Shown: one piece after another, positions 1-7,016 of the stretch | Layout of the letters: each line of letters starts with the position of its first letter | Numbering within the stretch: position 1 is the stretch's first letter | NCBI RefSeq assembly: GCF_902806985.1 | Contig: NZ_CADCXY010000001.1 | Span: forward strand, 558,001 to 622,000 | Source of the DNA: Pseudidiomarina piscicola | GTDB taxonomy: Bacteria > Pseudomonadota > Gammaproteobacteria > Enterobacterales > Alteromonadaceae | Length of the DNA stretch: 64,000 bases | Reading direction: 5' to 3' | Program-made: the position numbers and the translations under genes | The notes under the pieces: generated by a model | The model's database searches: none | Seen by the model: only the letters and a program-made list of their open reading frames with translations | What the model was told of the DNA's origin: nothing

Positions 1-905
1 ATTACTCGCTGAATGCCCTGCGTGTGTTTGCCGTTGCCGCTAATGCACCCTCGTTTAAGCATGCTGCGCAGCAGCTGGAGCTGTCACAATCGGCTATCAC
101 AAGGCATATTCAAACCTTAGAGCAACAACTCGGCACCCCGCTCTTTCATCGCGACAACCGCGTTCATGCGTTAACGCCCGCTGGAGAACTGCTGGCCCCC
201 ACTTTACTAAATCTCTTTCGACAGCTCGAGCAAAGCGTGGAACAAGCTCGCAGCTGTGGCGATGAAGAGCTTACCACATTGCGGGTTCTGGTCCCCGATA
301 CCTTTTTGCGTTGGTGGTTGGCATCACGGCTGGCCGACTTCTCGGCGATCTATCCACACATTCGCGTGCAATTAGATACCTATCCAGAAGATGAGCAAGA
401 CTTACAAGCTGCAGAGCTTACCCAGCGTTTACAGCATGGGCAAATTGATATTGCGTTAGTGGCAGGTAAATTGAAAGATCGCAGTTTACAGCAAGAACTT
501 TTATACCAACCGCATTACTGCCCCATTAGCTCGCCGTCGATGACCACCTCGGCAGCTGCCCCCGCCATACCGGGGCACTGGTATGCCAACCCAGCCAGCT
601 CAGTGTGGCAAACCTTTGTAAAACAACAGCAAAAACTCAGTCAGGCGTATCCGTTGTTAAGTGTGCCCAAAGCCAGTATCGGGCTCGATTTGCTGAATAG
701 TTTTCCAGGTTTAAGCTTGATCAATACCCTCTATGCCCAGCACCCACAATTTGCACAGTGGACACTGCATGCAAAAAGCAGTGTAAAGAGCAAGTCAGCC
801 GTTTATTACTGCTTAAAAGCCCGTGAGCGTCATCCAGTTGCTGTCGTTGCCTTTAGCAAGTGGCTGAGTAATCGTATCCAACAAAGCCTAACGGCCACTA
901 CTTAG
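1..905 (+). CDS. LysR-family transcriptional regulator (5' end cut off by window)
   Basis: DNA-binding transcription factor of the LysR type. The frame is open from base 3 and reads YSLNALRVFAVAA, the usual start of a LysR helix-turn-helix domain, so the true start lies a few codons before the window. The winged HTH follows (SFKHAAQQLELSQSAITRHIQTLE, then LGTPLFHRDNR), with a roughly 200-residue effector-binding domain after it. The 3' end overlaps the convergent MFS gene by 8 bases. The effector is unknown. The adjacent MFS gene is a possible target, but that gene's own promoter lies at its far end, so no shared divergent promoter supports it. Confidence 0.85.
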   Translation, partial: YSLNALRVFAVAANAPSFKHAAQQLELSQSAITRHIQTLEQQLGTPLFHRDNRVHALTPAGELLAPTLLNLFRQLEQSVEQARSCGDEELTTLRVLVPDTFLRWWLASRLADFSAIYPHIRVQLDTYPEDEQDLQAAELTQRLQHGQIDIALVAGKLKDRSLQQELLYQPHYCPISSPSMTTSAAAPAIPGHWYANPASSVWQTFVKQQQKLSQAYPLLSVPKASIGLDLLNSFPGLSLINTLYAQHPQFAQWTLHAKSSVKSKSAVYYCLKARERHPVAVVAFSKWLSNRIQQSLTATT

Positions 906-2097
906 GAAGACGACGCGCATTGAGCCAAGCCGCAACGAGTATAAGGCAAAACACCAAAAGAATCGCCGAGGCCGACCAGCCACTATCAATCAGCATGCCC
1001 ATAATGAAAGGTGCCAAGGCTGTCGAAAAAACCATCATTGCGTGCACTAGGGCGCGAACTGTTGCCAGGTACTTAGTTCCGTAAAGTTCCGCCCATAAGG
1101 TTCCAGATAACGCCGAGTTAATGCCTGCACTTACGCCGGCTAAGCCAAGGAACAGCCACCAAGCCCAAACGCCAAAGTCTCCGGCTAAAATAAGCGTCCC
1201 CAAACTTACTGGGACAATATTCAACCCAATAAACTGACGTGACCCCAGGCGATCAATCCAATCGCCGGCAAACACCGAAACGGTCACCCGACTCAATGAA
1301 AAAATCATAATTGCGCTGGCGGTGGCGGCCACAGACCAAGCATGTTGCTCTGCCAGCCACATTTGATTCAACAATAGCGCCGTGACCACAAATGGAAGCC
1401 CTAGCAAAGCTGGTAAAACCGTCCAGAACTTAGCCTGTCGCAGTAGATCGCGTTGTCGCACCACAACCTCTAACGCCGACGTTTCAGACGCCGAGGCAGG
1501 CTCCTCGTCTAGCTCGGGTTTCGCTAGTTGCAGCCATAGCATCAAGGGCAACGCCATGACTAAGAACAGCGCGAACAGCCACCATGTGTGCTGCCAATTA
1601 AAACTTGCAACAAGCGCCACTGACACCACCGGTAACAGCAATTCGCCAAGGGGGAAGCCCATACCGGCAAAGGCCACCGCTTTACCTCTTTGGTTGGTAA
1701 AGTAACGCCCCATACTGGTCATCGCGATGTGGCCCATAAAGCCTTGCCCAAACAACCTTAGCCCAGCCAACCCCAGCACCAGAGCCGCCAAATGCGCTGA
1801 CCAAGTGATCAATAATGCCGAAAGCGCGATACCGCAAAAAGTGAAACTGGTAAACTTGGCCAAGCTAACTTTATCCAGTTGCTTGCCTACGCGCATCAGC
1901 AGCAATCCACCTACAAAGGTCGCTGCCGCATAAACCGCGCCATACTCGCCATGGGTTAATGAATGCGCAGAGCGAAATGCATCGGTAAACAAACCTAATA
2001 AAAAGGTTTGCCCGAAGCTGGAAAAGAAGGTCGCTAGAAAACCAAACGCCAAAAACCTTGGATGCCGGCACAGCAACCGAAAATACTGCTTAAACAT
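898..2097 (-). CDS. MFS transporter
   Basis: Inner-membrane secondary transporter of the major facilitator superfamily, 399 residues, the usual size. About 12 hydrophobic segments are visible, with a central cytoplasmic loop near residues 190-215 (KPELDEEPASASETS). The loop GRYFTNQRGKAVAFAGMGFPLGE is typical of MFS proteins. It starts at ATG 2097, 12 bases after the stop of the glutamate-synthase-like gene on the same strand, so the two are probably co-transcribed. The substrate cannot be read from the sequence. Confidence 0.85.
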   Translation of the reverse strand: MFKQYFRLLCRHPRFLAFGFLATFFSSFGQTFLLGLFTDAFRSAHSLTHGEYGAVYAAATFVGGLLLMRVGKQLDKVSLAKFTSFTFCGIALSALLITWSAHLAALVLGLAGLRLFGQGFMGHIAMTSMGRYFTNQRGKAVAFAGMGFPLGELLLPVVSVALVASFNWQHTWWLFALFLVMALPLMLWLQLAKPELDEEPASASETSALEVVVRQRDLLRQAKFWTVLPALLGLPFVVTALLLNQMWLAEQHAWSVAATASAIMIFSLSRVTVSVFAGDWIDRLGSRQFIGLNIVPVSLGTLILAGDFGVWAWWLFLGLAGVSAGINSALSGTLWAELYGTKYLATVRALVHAMMVFSTALAPFIMGMLIDSGWSASAILLVFCLILVAAWLNARRLPK

Positions 2098-2109
2098 GGC
2101 GTGAGCTTG

Positions 2110-3618
2110 TTACCTGGGCGCTTGTGGCGGATAGCGTTCAGCCAGACTGACACTCTCACCCGTTGCTTGAATAATACGTGCATGACGCCGGTTGAGTTGT
2201 CGTGGATCCGACACTCCGCACGAGTGGGCGATAATATTCACGCCGTACTCAAGATATTTATGATAGTTTGCCACCCGCTCACATTTATCTTTCGGGTTCA
2301 GGCCTTTTTGTAATTTCTTATCATGGGTTGTGACACCTGTAGGACAGGTATTTTTATTGCATTGCATCGCTTGAATACAGCCAATCGAAAACATAAAGCC
2401 ACGCGCTGAAACAATAAAATCGGCGCCCATGGCTATTGCCCAAGCTACATCTGAAGGCGATATCATTTTTCCCGACGCGATAATTCGAATCCGGTCTTTA
2501 AGCCCTGCAGCCCTTAACTTATCAATCAAAATAGGTAGGCTCTCAGTGAGCTTTAAGCCGACATAGTCCATCAGTGGCTGCGGTGCTGAGCCGGTACCGC
2601 CATCAGCGCTGTCGAGCGTAATAAAATCAGGTGCATACTCTTCACCGCGCTTCTTAATACAATCGATCAGCTCATCTATCCAGTCAGGATCGCCCATCAC
2701 AAACTTAATGCCTGTGGGTTTTCCAGTAATGCTACGAATTTTTTCAATCATATCGAGCAGATCGTCATCGCATTTAATTTCTGGATGACGATTCGGGCTA
2801 ATGGAGTCTTCTCCTTCTGGAATCCCCCGGATTTCCGCAATTTCTTTATTCACTTTCAGGCCTGGCAAAATGCCACCTTTACCAGGCTTAGCACCCTGGC
2901 TTAGCTTAAGCTCAAACATTTTTATTAGTTTGTTTTCGCCCAACTCCTGCAGGCGCATTTCGTTTAAACCGCCGTCTTTGGTACGTACACCATATTTCGC
3001 GGTACCAATTTGAAAAACAATGTCAGCGCCACCTTCAAGATGATACGGACTAAGCCCGCCCTCACCCGTATTCATCCAGCAACCGGCAATTTTTGCGCCT
3101 CGTGATAAGGCCTGTACAGCCACGGGAGACAACGCACCATAGCTCATCCCTGAAATATGAAAATACGACACAGGGGCATAGGGTTGCTTGCAATAAGGAC
3201 CGATCTCGACCGGTTCCGGCTGGGTTTTTTCTTCGGTTAGGCGTGGGTACGGCGCATTGGCGAAAATAATGGTCCCGGTTTTAGTAAGATCGCGGGTTGA
3301 GCCAAATGCCAAGTTTCGATCGGCATTTTTAGCCGCTCGGTACACCCAGCTACGTTGCGCACGATTAAATGGCATTTCTTCTCGATCCATGGCGAAGAAG
3401 TACTGCCGAAAAAATTCACCTAAACTCTCGAATAGATAACGGAAACGCCCCATCACCGGAAAGTTGCGGCGAATCGTATGTTTGGTTTGCGTTCGATCGA
3501 TGATGTACATCACCACCACCGAGATGATCCCGCCGATTAGAAGTAATACAAACAAGCCCAGCAGCCACTGCGCAACAATAAGCAAGGTTCCACTATTCAT
3601 CCATGGATTTTCAGTCAT
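2110..3618 (-). CDS. FMN-binding glutamate synthase family protein, membrane-anchored
   Basis: A 502-residue relative of the synthase (GltB central/FMN) domain of glutamate synthase. An N-terminal hydrophobic segment (about residues 12-40) is absent from true GltB and suggests membrane anchoring. The barrel contains the FMN/substrate motifs KPGKGGILPG, SPNRHPEI, DSADGGTGSAP and SARGFMFSIGCIQAMQCNKNTCPTG. The last has cysteines spaced like the 3Fe-4S ligands of glutamate synthase. There is no glutaminase domain and no gltD neighbour, so classical glutamate synthesis is doubtful; the family's reaction is not established. TGAGGTAG precedes the ATG at 3618. Confidence 0.85.
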   Translation of the reverse strand: MTENPWMNSGTLLIVAQWLLGLFVLLLIGGIISVVVMYIIDRTQTKHTIRRNFPVMGRFRYLFESLGEFFRQYFFAMDREEMPFNRAQRSWVYRAAKNADRNLAFGSTRDLTKTGTIIFANAPYPRLTEEKTQPEPVEIGPYCKQPYAPVSYFHISGMSYGALSPVAVQALSRGAKIAGCWMNTGEGGLSPYHLEGGADIVFQIGTAKYGVRTKDGGLNEMRLQELGENKLIKMFELKLSQGAKPGKGGILPGLKVNKEIAEIRGIPEGEDSISPNRHPEIKCDDDLLDMIEKIRSITGKPTGIKFVMGDPDWIDELIDCIKKRGEEYAPDFITLDSADGGTGSAPQPLMDYVGLKLTESLPILIDKLRAAGLKDRIRIIASGKMISPSDVAWAIAMGADFIVSARGFMFSIGCIQAMQCNKNTCPTGVTTHDKKLQKGLNPKDKCERVANYHKYLEYGVNIIAHSCGVSDPRQLNRRHARIIQATGESVSLAERYPPQAPR

Positions 3619-3681
3619 ATCACTACCTCAGGATCAGTTTAGCTTTACCTAATGTACAGGGCTGTGGGCGTTGCAACAAGA

Positions 3682-4275
3682 CTAACCGTCACTTATCTCG
3701 GGATGTTTCAACGCATTGAATACATCGGCAAAACTGGTGGCTTTCGGATACAAACGAACCGATTCCCCGGTTCGCTCTAATATTTTCAACGACGCAATAC
3801 AGCCCATCACGGTGTCGTTTTCGGTGACCATTACAAAATCACGTCCCGCGGTTTGCATGGTCGCGCAAATATCGCCAATGCGAGCATGGTCCAATTGGTT
3901 ACGTGTCAACATAGGCATCCGGTTCAGTGGTTGCATCAGAAACCGTGCCTCTATTTGGCTCCAAGGTAACTGTAACAAACTACATAACGAGCCACTGTGG
4001 CGACTATGCAGGTCACGCGCCATAAGCACGCCGGTAACGGTTGCTGACTCATCCACTACACACGCATAGCGTGCAGCAGAGCGGTCAAAACACTGCTCGA
4101 CATCGGGTAAACGCCCAGAGCCTTTAATCACTAACGGTGGGTTACGAGTAAAGTCTTCCACCACTTCAAGCGCGGGCGCGTGCCAATCAAGTTGCGCTGT
4201 GGTAAGTGATGGCGCCGTTGGTAAGCGTACTGAGTGAGCGGCGTTTTTCCACGCCAAACTATGAAATTCGGACAT
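3682..4275 (-). CDS. CBS-domain-containing protein
   Basis: A 197-residue soluble protein that appears to contain two weak CBS repeats: about residues 45-95 (FTRNPPLVIKGSGRLPDVEQCF, YACVVDESATVTGVLMARDL) and 110-165 (RMPMLTRNQLDHARIGDICATM, DFVMVTENDTVMGCIASLKIL). CBS pairs usually bind adenine nucleotides and regulate an attached or partner protein. No catalytic domain is attached. It stands alone, about 60 bases from the end of the upstream glutamate-synthase-like gene. The CBS call rests on pattern, not on an alignment. Confidence 0.7.
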   Translation of the reverse strand: MSEFHSLAWKNAAHSVRLPTAPSLTTAQLDWHAPALEVVEDFTRNPPLVIKGSGRLPDVEQCFDRSAARYACVVDESATVTGVLMARDLHSRHSGSLCSLLQLPWSQIEARFLMQPLNRMPMLTRNQLDHARIGDICATMQTAGRDFVMVTENDTVMGCIASLKILERTGESVRLYPKATSFADVFNALKHPEISDG

Positions 4276-4323
4276 AATAAGCCCCTTAATATCGTTAATT
4301 GAAAACTAAATGAAGAACGAAAA

Positions 4324-4611
4324 TTAAGTGAGGCTGGGGGGTGCTCGAGCATCCGCTGTGCGTATGAGCGAGGCTCGCGGAGCTGTTAAAACTAACGAAT
4401 GGAACACAGCGACTGCAGGCTGGCTTGTCGCAGGTGACGTTGTTAAACAGGCATTATCATCGCTGTCATGTTCATCGTTGGCGACATAAAGTGCCGCTTG
4501 GTTCACATTTTCCAGTGTCTGGCAGTCATTCTCAGCAACAGGTTCGTGCGCTACAGCCGAAGATGTACCGACACTAAAAACTGTGATCAATAACAGCAGA
4601 CGAATAAACAC
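4324..4611 (-). CDS. small exported protein of unknown function
   Basis: A 95-residue protein with a clear signal peptide (MFIRLLLLITVFSVGTSSAVA, cleavage near residue 21) followed by a short acidic segment (HEPVAENDCQ, DEHDSDDNAC) and a C-terminal RAPPSL. Short exported proteins with a His/Asp-rich middle and a terminal R-x-PP motif are often found beside metal-resistance genes. No such gene is present here, so that link is weak. It uses a GTG start at 4611 preceded by AGGTTCACA. I do not recognise a family. Confidence 0.55.
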   Translation of the reverse strand: MFIRLLLLITVFSVGTSSAVAHEPVAENDCQTLENVNQAALYVANDEHDSDDNACLTTSPATSQPAVAVFHSLVLTAPRASLIRTADARAPPSLT

Positions 4612-4647
4612 TGTGAACCTAATTTTGACCTAAACTAATACAAGTAT

Positions 4648-4710
4648 GGTGGCACTGCATGACGGTTTCAAGTCGCCATTACCAGCAACATGTACCGGAC
4701 CAGTGCCACC
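4648..4710. repeat. 10-bp perfect inverted repeat around a 43-base spacer
   Basis: GGTGGCACTG at 4648-4657 is exactly repeated in inverse as CAGTGCCACC at 4701-4710. It lies between two minus-strand genes, in what would be the leader of the small exported protein or the trailer of the coiled-coil gene. There is no T-run, so it is not an ordinary intrinsic terminator. Its function is unknown. Confidence 0.5.
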
Positions 4711-4727
4711 CCACGACAACGATTTGC

Positions 4728-5756
4728 TTAACGGATAGCTGACTCGAGGTCGAAATAGTTTTCGTTTTTATAACACTCGACAATCGCAAACAACGACGTT
4801 GTATCGGTATCCGACTTCAATAAATACTTCAATATCGCGCTCAAGTTAATCAGTACATCTTTACATGCTTTGTTTGACTCTGACTGCTTTCGCGAAGCCT
4901 CGAAGAAAACTTGAGCATAAATATTTTCTTTGTTTTCAAGCAACTTTGAAATTAAGAATGCGCAAGACTGAATAAATATCGATCGATTTTCTTCATCCAT
5001 TTCGCGCAATGAAGAGGTGCTTCTAACAGCGTGTTCAAAACCGCTTTCTTTGCCATCAGACACAAAGGTCTTCGTCCAGTAAAGGTAGTCGTCATCATAA
5101 AAAACACGACTCGCCTTCTCCATCAGCGTGTCGAAGACACCCTCTTCCTGGGTTCTTTTATGGAAGTCTTCGAAAGTGTCACAATTAAGCTCGTTATTCA
5201 TCGCCTTAATGTCTGCGGCTAACTGTCTTAGCTCATGCAGCAACGCGCGTGTCGAGTTATTTTGATTATTAAAAGCTTCACTGATCTTTGATAACTGAAC
5301 ATTAAATTGCTCAACCAACTCGGAATTGTCTTCAATCGAGTCAATCACCGGAATAATGTTGTATTTTTCCTTGTGCAACTCTTCATAGAACTTACCAATT
5401 GCATCATTGGCACTTTCTAGACGCTCGATACTTAACTCCGTCTGCCCTTCCATTTGGAGCCGTCTTGTCTCACGTTCTAAGTCGCTCTGCGACGACAAAC
5501 CAAACGCCCGCTTGAAACTCTCTGAAGACTCGATCACTGAGCCAATAAATAAGTCGCTGAGTTTACCCAAAGATACGCGGAGCTGATCAGCGGCAACCGC
5601 TCTTACTTGCTTATCGAAGCGCTGAATTCGCTCCTCTTTGGCCTTGCGCCGCATCGAGAACACAAAGTAACTTAGTGAACCAATAATCGTTAATGATGTG
5701 GCAATATCAAACCCTAATTGAATAGGTTGCGAAAAAACATAACCAAAAAAATCCAC
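4728..5756 (-). CDS. unknown membrane-anchored coiled-coil protein
   Basis: A 342-residue protein I do not recognise. One hydrophobic segment lies near residues 12-33 (QLGFDIATSLTIIGSLSYFVFSM) and is followed by a basic RRKAKEE stretch, giving a small N-terminal anchor with a cytoplasmic body. The rest is highly charged and helical with likely coiled coils (about residues 85-205). It ends in a helical region rich in Asn, Lys and Asp. It starts with GTG at 5756 behind AAGGATCTAGT. The DNA is visibly more A+T-rich than its neighbours and lies downstream of tRNA-Leu, which hints at acquisition. No integrase or repeat supports that directly. Confidence 0.65.
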   Translation of the reverse strand: MDFFGYVFSQPIQLGFDIATSLTIIGSLSYFVFSMRRKAKEERIQRFDKQVRAVAADQLRVSLGKLSDLFIGSVIESSESFKRAFGLSSQSDLERETRRLQMEGQTELSIERLESANDAIGKFYEELHKEKYNIIPVIDSIEDNSELVEQFNVQLSKISEAFNNQNNSTRALLHELRQLAADIKAMNNELNCDTFEDFHKRTQEEGVFDTLMEKASRVFYDDDYLYWTKTFVSDGKESGFEHAVRSTSSLREMDEENRSIFIQSCAFLISKLLENKENIYAQVFFEASRKQSESNKACKDVLINLSAILKYLLKSDTDTTSLFAIVECYKNENYFDLESAIR

Positions 5757-6098
5757 ACTAGATCCTTAATATAGGAATTATTAATAGGAAGTCGTTAAAG
5801 CAAATCGTTGTTGCTTGCCTCAACCCTGTTGTTGTTTTTCTAGCTGACACTGACTTGCACTTGTCGTTATTGACCTCCTTGTTAGATTTTCTACTTATGG
5901 GTCCCATGGTACCGCCACGAGGCGACCGATCGCCCGGAAGAATAGCTGGATTAACAAGGTTTTGGAATAACTGATTGGGGGAGAGGTAGACGAAAATAGC
6001 CGAAGTGCTCGAACATTGCGTTGGCCGGCTTAAGTAGCTTAGATTTATTTTGGGATTAACGAATGAACGTGAAAAATTTACAAATGATATTAAGGAAG
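5757..6098. other. intergenic stretch of 342 bases with no gene
   Basis: No convincing reading frame with a ribosome-binding site is present. The stretch holds the upstream region of the coiled-coil gene and the 3' flank of the tRNA operon. I looked for a strong T-tailed terminator after tRNA-Leu and for a copy of the tRNA 3' end and found neither. Confidence 0.5.
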
Positions 6099-6185
6099 TG
6101 GTGCCCGGGGCCGGACTTGAACCGGCACGCTGTTACCAGCGAGGGATTTTAAATCCCTTGTGTCTACCAATTTCACCACCCGGGC
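6099..6185 (-). tRNA. leuZ: tRNA-Leu (anticodon TAA)
   Basis: The minus strand reads GCCCGGG at the 5' end, pairing with CCCGGGC plus A and an encoded CCA. The anticodon stem AGGGA/TCCCT encloses loop TTTAAAA, giving anticodon TAA. A long class-II variable arm (CTCGCTGGTAACAGCG) is present and the T-arm reads GGTTCAAGTCC. Length is 87 bases with CCA. It is third in a Gly-Cys-Leu operon, the same order as glyW-cysT-leuZ in E. coli. Confidence 0.95.
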
Positions 6186-6214
6186 ACATCTATTACCTGA
6201 GGTATTCGATTCGA

Positions 6215-6288
6215 TGGAGGCGGGACCCGGAGTCGAACCGAGATCCACGGATTTGCAATCCGCTGCATAGCCATTCTGCCATCCCGCC
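6215..6288 (-). tRNA. cysT: tRNA-Cys (anticodon GCA)
   Basis: The minus strand starts GGCGGGAT and ends in the paired TCCCGCC plus TCCA. The anticodon arm CGGATTGCAAATCCG has loop TTGCAAA, giving anticodon GCA. The T-arm reads GGTTCGACTCC. It is 74 bases with encoded CCA and lies between tRNA-Gly and tRNA-Leu. Confidence 0.95.
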
Positions 6289-6296
6289 ATCGAATT

Positions 6297-6372
6297 TGGA
6301 GCGGGAAACGAGATTCGAACTCGCGACCCCAACCTTGGCAAGGTTGTGCTCTACCAGCTGAGCTATTCCCGC
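6297..6372 (-). tRNA. glyW: tRNA-Gly (anticodon GCC)
   Basis: The minus strand starts GCGGGAATAGCTCAGCTGG, with D-arm and acceptor stem pairing to TTCCCGC plus TCCA. The anticodon arm CAACCTTGCCAAGGTTG gives anticodon GCC. It is 76 bases with encoded CCA and is first gene of the three-tRNA operon downstream of pgsA. Confidence 0.95.
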
Positions 6373-6387
6373 ATCCAGTGCCGACGC

Positions 6388-6415
6388 ATTCTACTGCCTA
6401 TTTCGGCAAGGTCAA
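6388..6415 (-). promoter_or_regulatory. promoter of the tRNA Gly-Cys-Leu operon
   Basis: On the minus strand, -35 TTGACC (6410-6415) and -10 TAGAAT (6388-6393) are separated by 16 bases. They are followed by a G+C-rich discriminator (GCGTCGGC), which is typical of stringently controlled stable-RNA promoters. The first tRNA begins about 15 bases past the -10. Confidence 0.65.
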
Positions 6416-6451
6416 CGATTTTTTGCCATTAACCTGTTCGTTTGCTCATTT

Positions 6452-7000
6452 TTAATCCACTTGGCTTAAATCTGACCAAGCGGCGCGCAAATATTCCCAC
6501 ATCGACCACAACGTTAAAACAAAAGCCACGTATAACAGAATGGTTGCAGTCACCACCACAAAGGTATTGGCTTCCCATATCAAGCCGCCAATCGCCACCA
6601 TTTGCGCTGTGGTTTTGATTTTACCGAGGTTCGAAACTTTAACATGTTCTTGGCGACCGATTTGCGCCATCCACTCCCGCAGCGCCGATACCACCAGCTC
6701 GCGGCTGATAATCGCTAAGGCAGGAATACTGATCCACCACACGGCATAAGTCTGCACGACGACCACTAACGAGGCTGCAACCATCACTTTATCGGCCACT
6801 GGGTCGAGAAATGCGCCGAACTTGGTAAATTGATTAAGTTTACGTGCGACATAACCATCAAGGGCGTCGGTAATTGCGGCTAGTGCGAAGACAAATGCCG
6901 CCCAGAAATGTGCATCGCTACCTGGTAAATAATAAATACCAAGGAATACCGGTATTAAAAGTATTCTAAAACTGGTGAGCAGGTTGGGAAGATTCCACAT
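6452..7000 (-). CDS. pgsA: CDP-diacylglycerol-glycerol-3-phosphate 3-phosphatidyltransferase
   Basis: Inner-membrane enzyme making phosphatidylglycerophosphate from CDP-diacylglycerol and glycerol-3-phosphate, the committed step to phosphatidylglycerol and cardiolipin. The CDP-alcohol transferase motif D-G-x2-A-R-x8-G-x3-D-x3-D is seen in DALDGYVARKLNQFTKFGAF followed by LDPVADK. I chose the ATG at 7000 (MWNLPNLLT) because it gives 182 residues, the length of E. coli PgsA, and is preceded by GAGGAACAACAG. An upstream in-frame start would extend into uvrC. It lies directly after uvrC and before the tRNA operon, as in E. coli. Confidence 0.95.
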   Translation of the reverse strand: MWNLPNLLTSFRILLIPVFLGIYYLPGSDAHFWAAFVFALAAITDALDGYVARKLNQFTKFGAFLDPVADKVMVAASLVVVVQTYAVWWISIPALAIISRELVVSALREWMAQIGRQEHVKVSNLGKIKTTAQMVAIGGLIWEANTFVVVTATILLYVAFVLTLWSMWEYLRAAWSDLSQVD

Positions 7001-7016
7001 GCGAGCTGTTGTTCCT

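Noticed and set aside
4612-6185. Genomic island integrated at tRNA-Leu.
   Set aside because: No integrase, no transposase and no direct repeat of the tRNA 3' end were found; only base composition hints at it.
6050-6361. Open frame across the three tRNA genes, with GLEPAR- and RFELATPTL-like peptides.
   Set aside because: This is the well-known false protein made by translating tRNA genes on the opposite strand; the three tRNAs explain the sequence.
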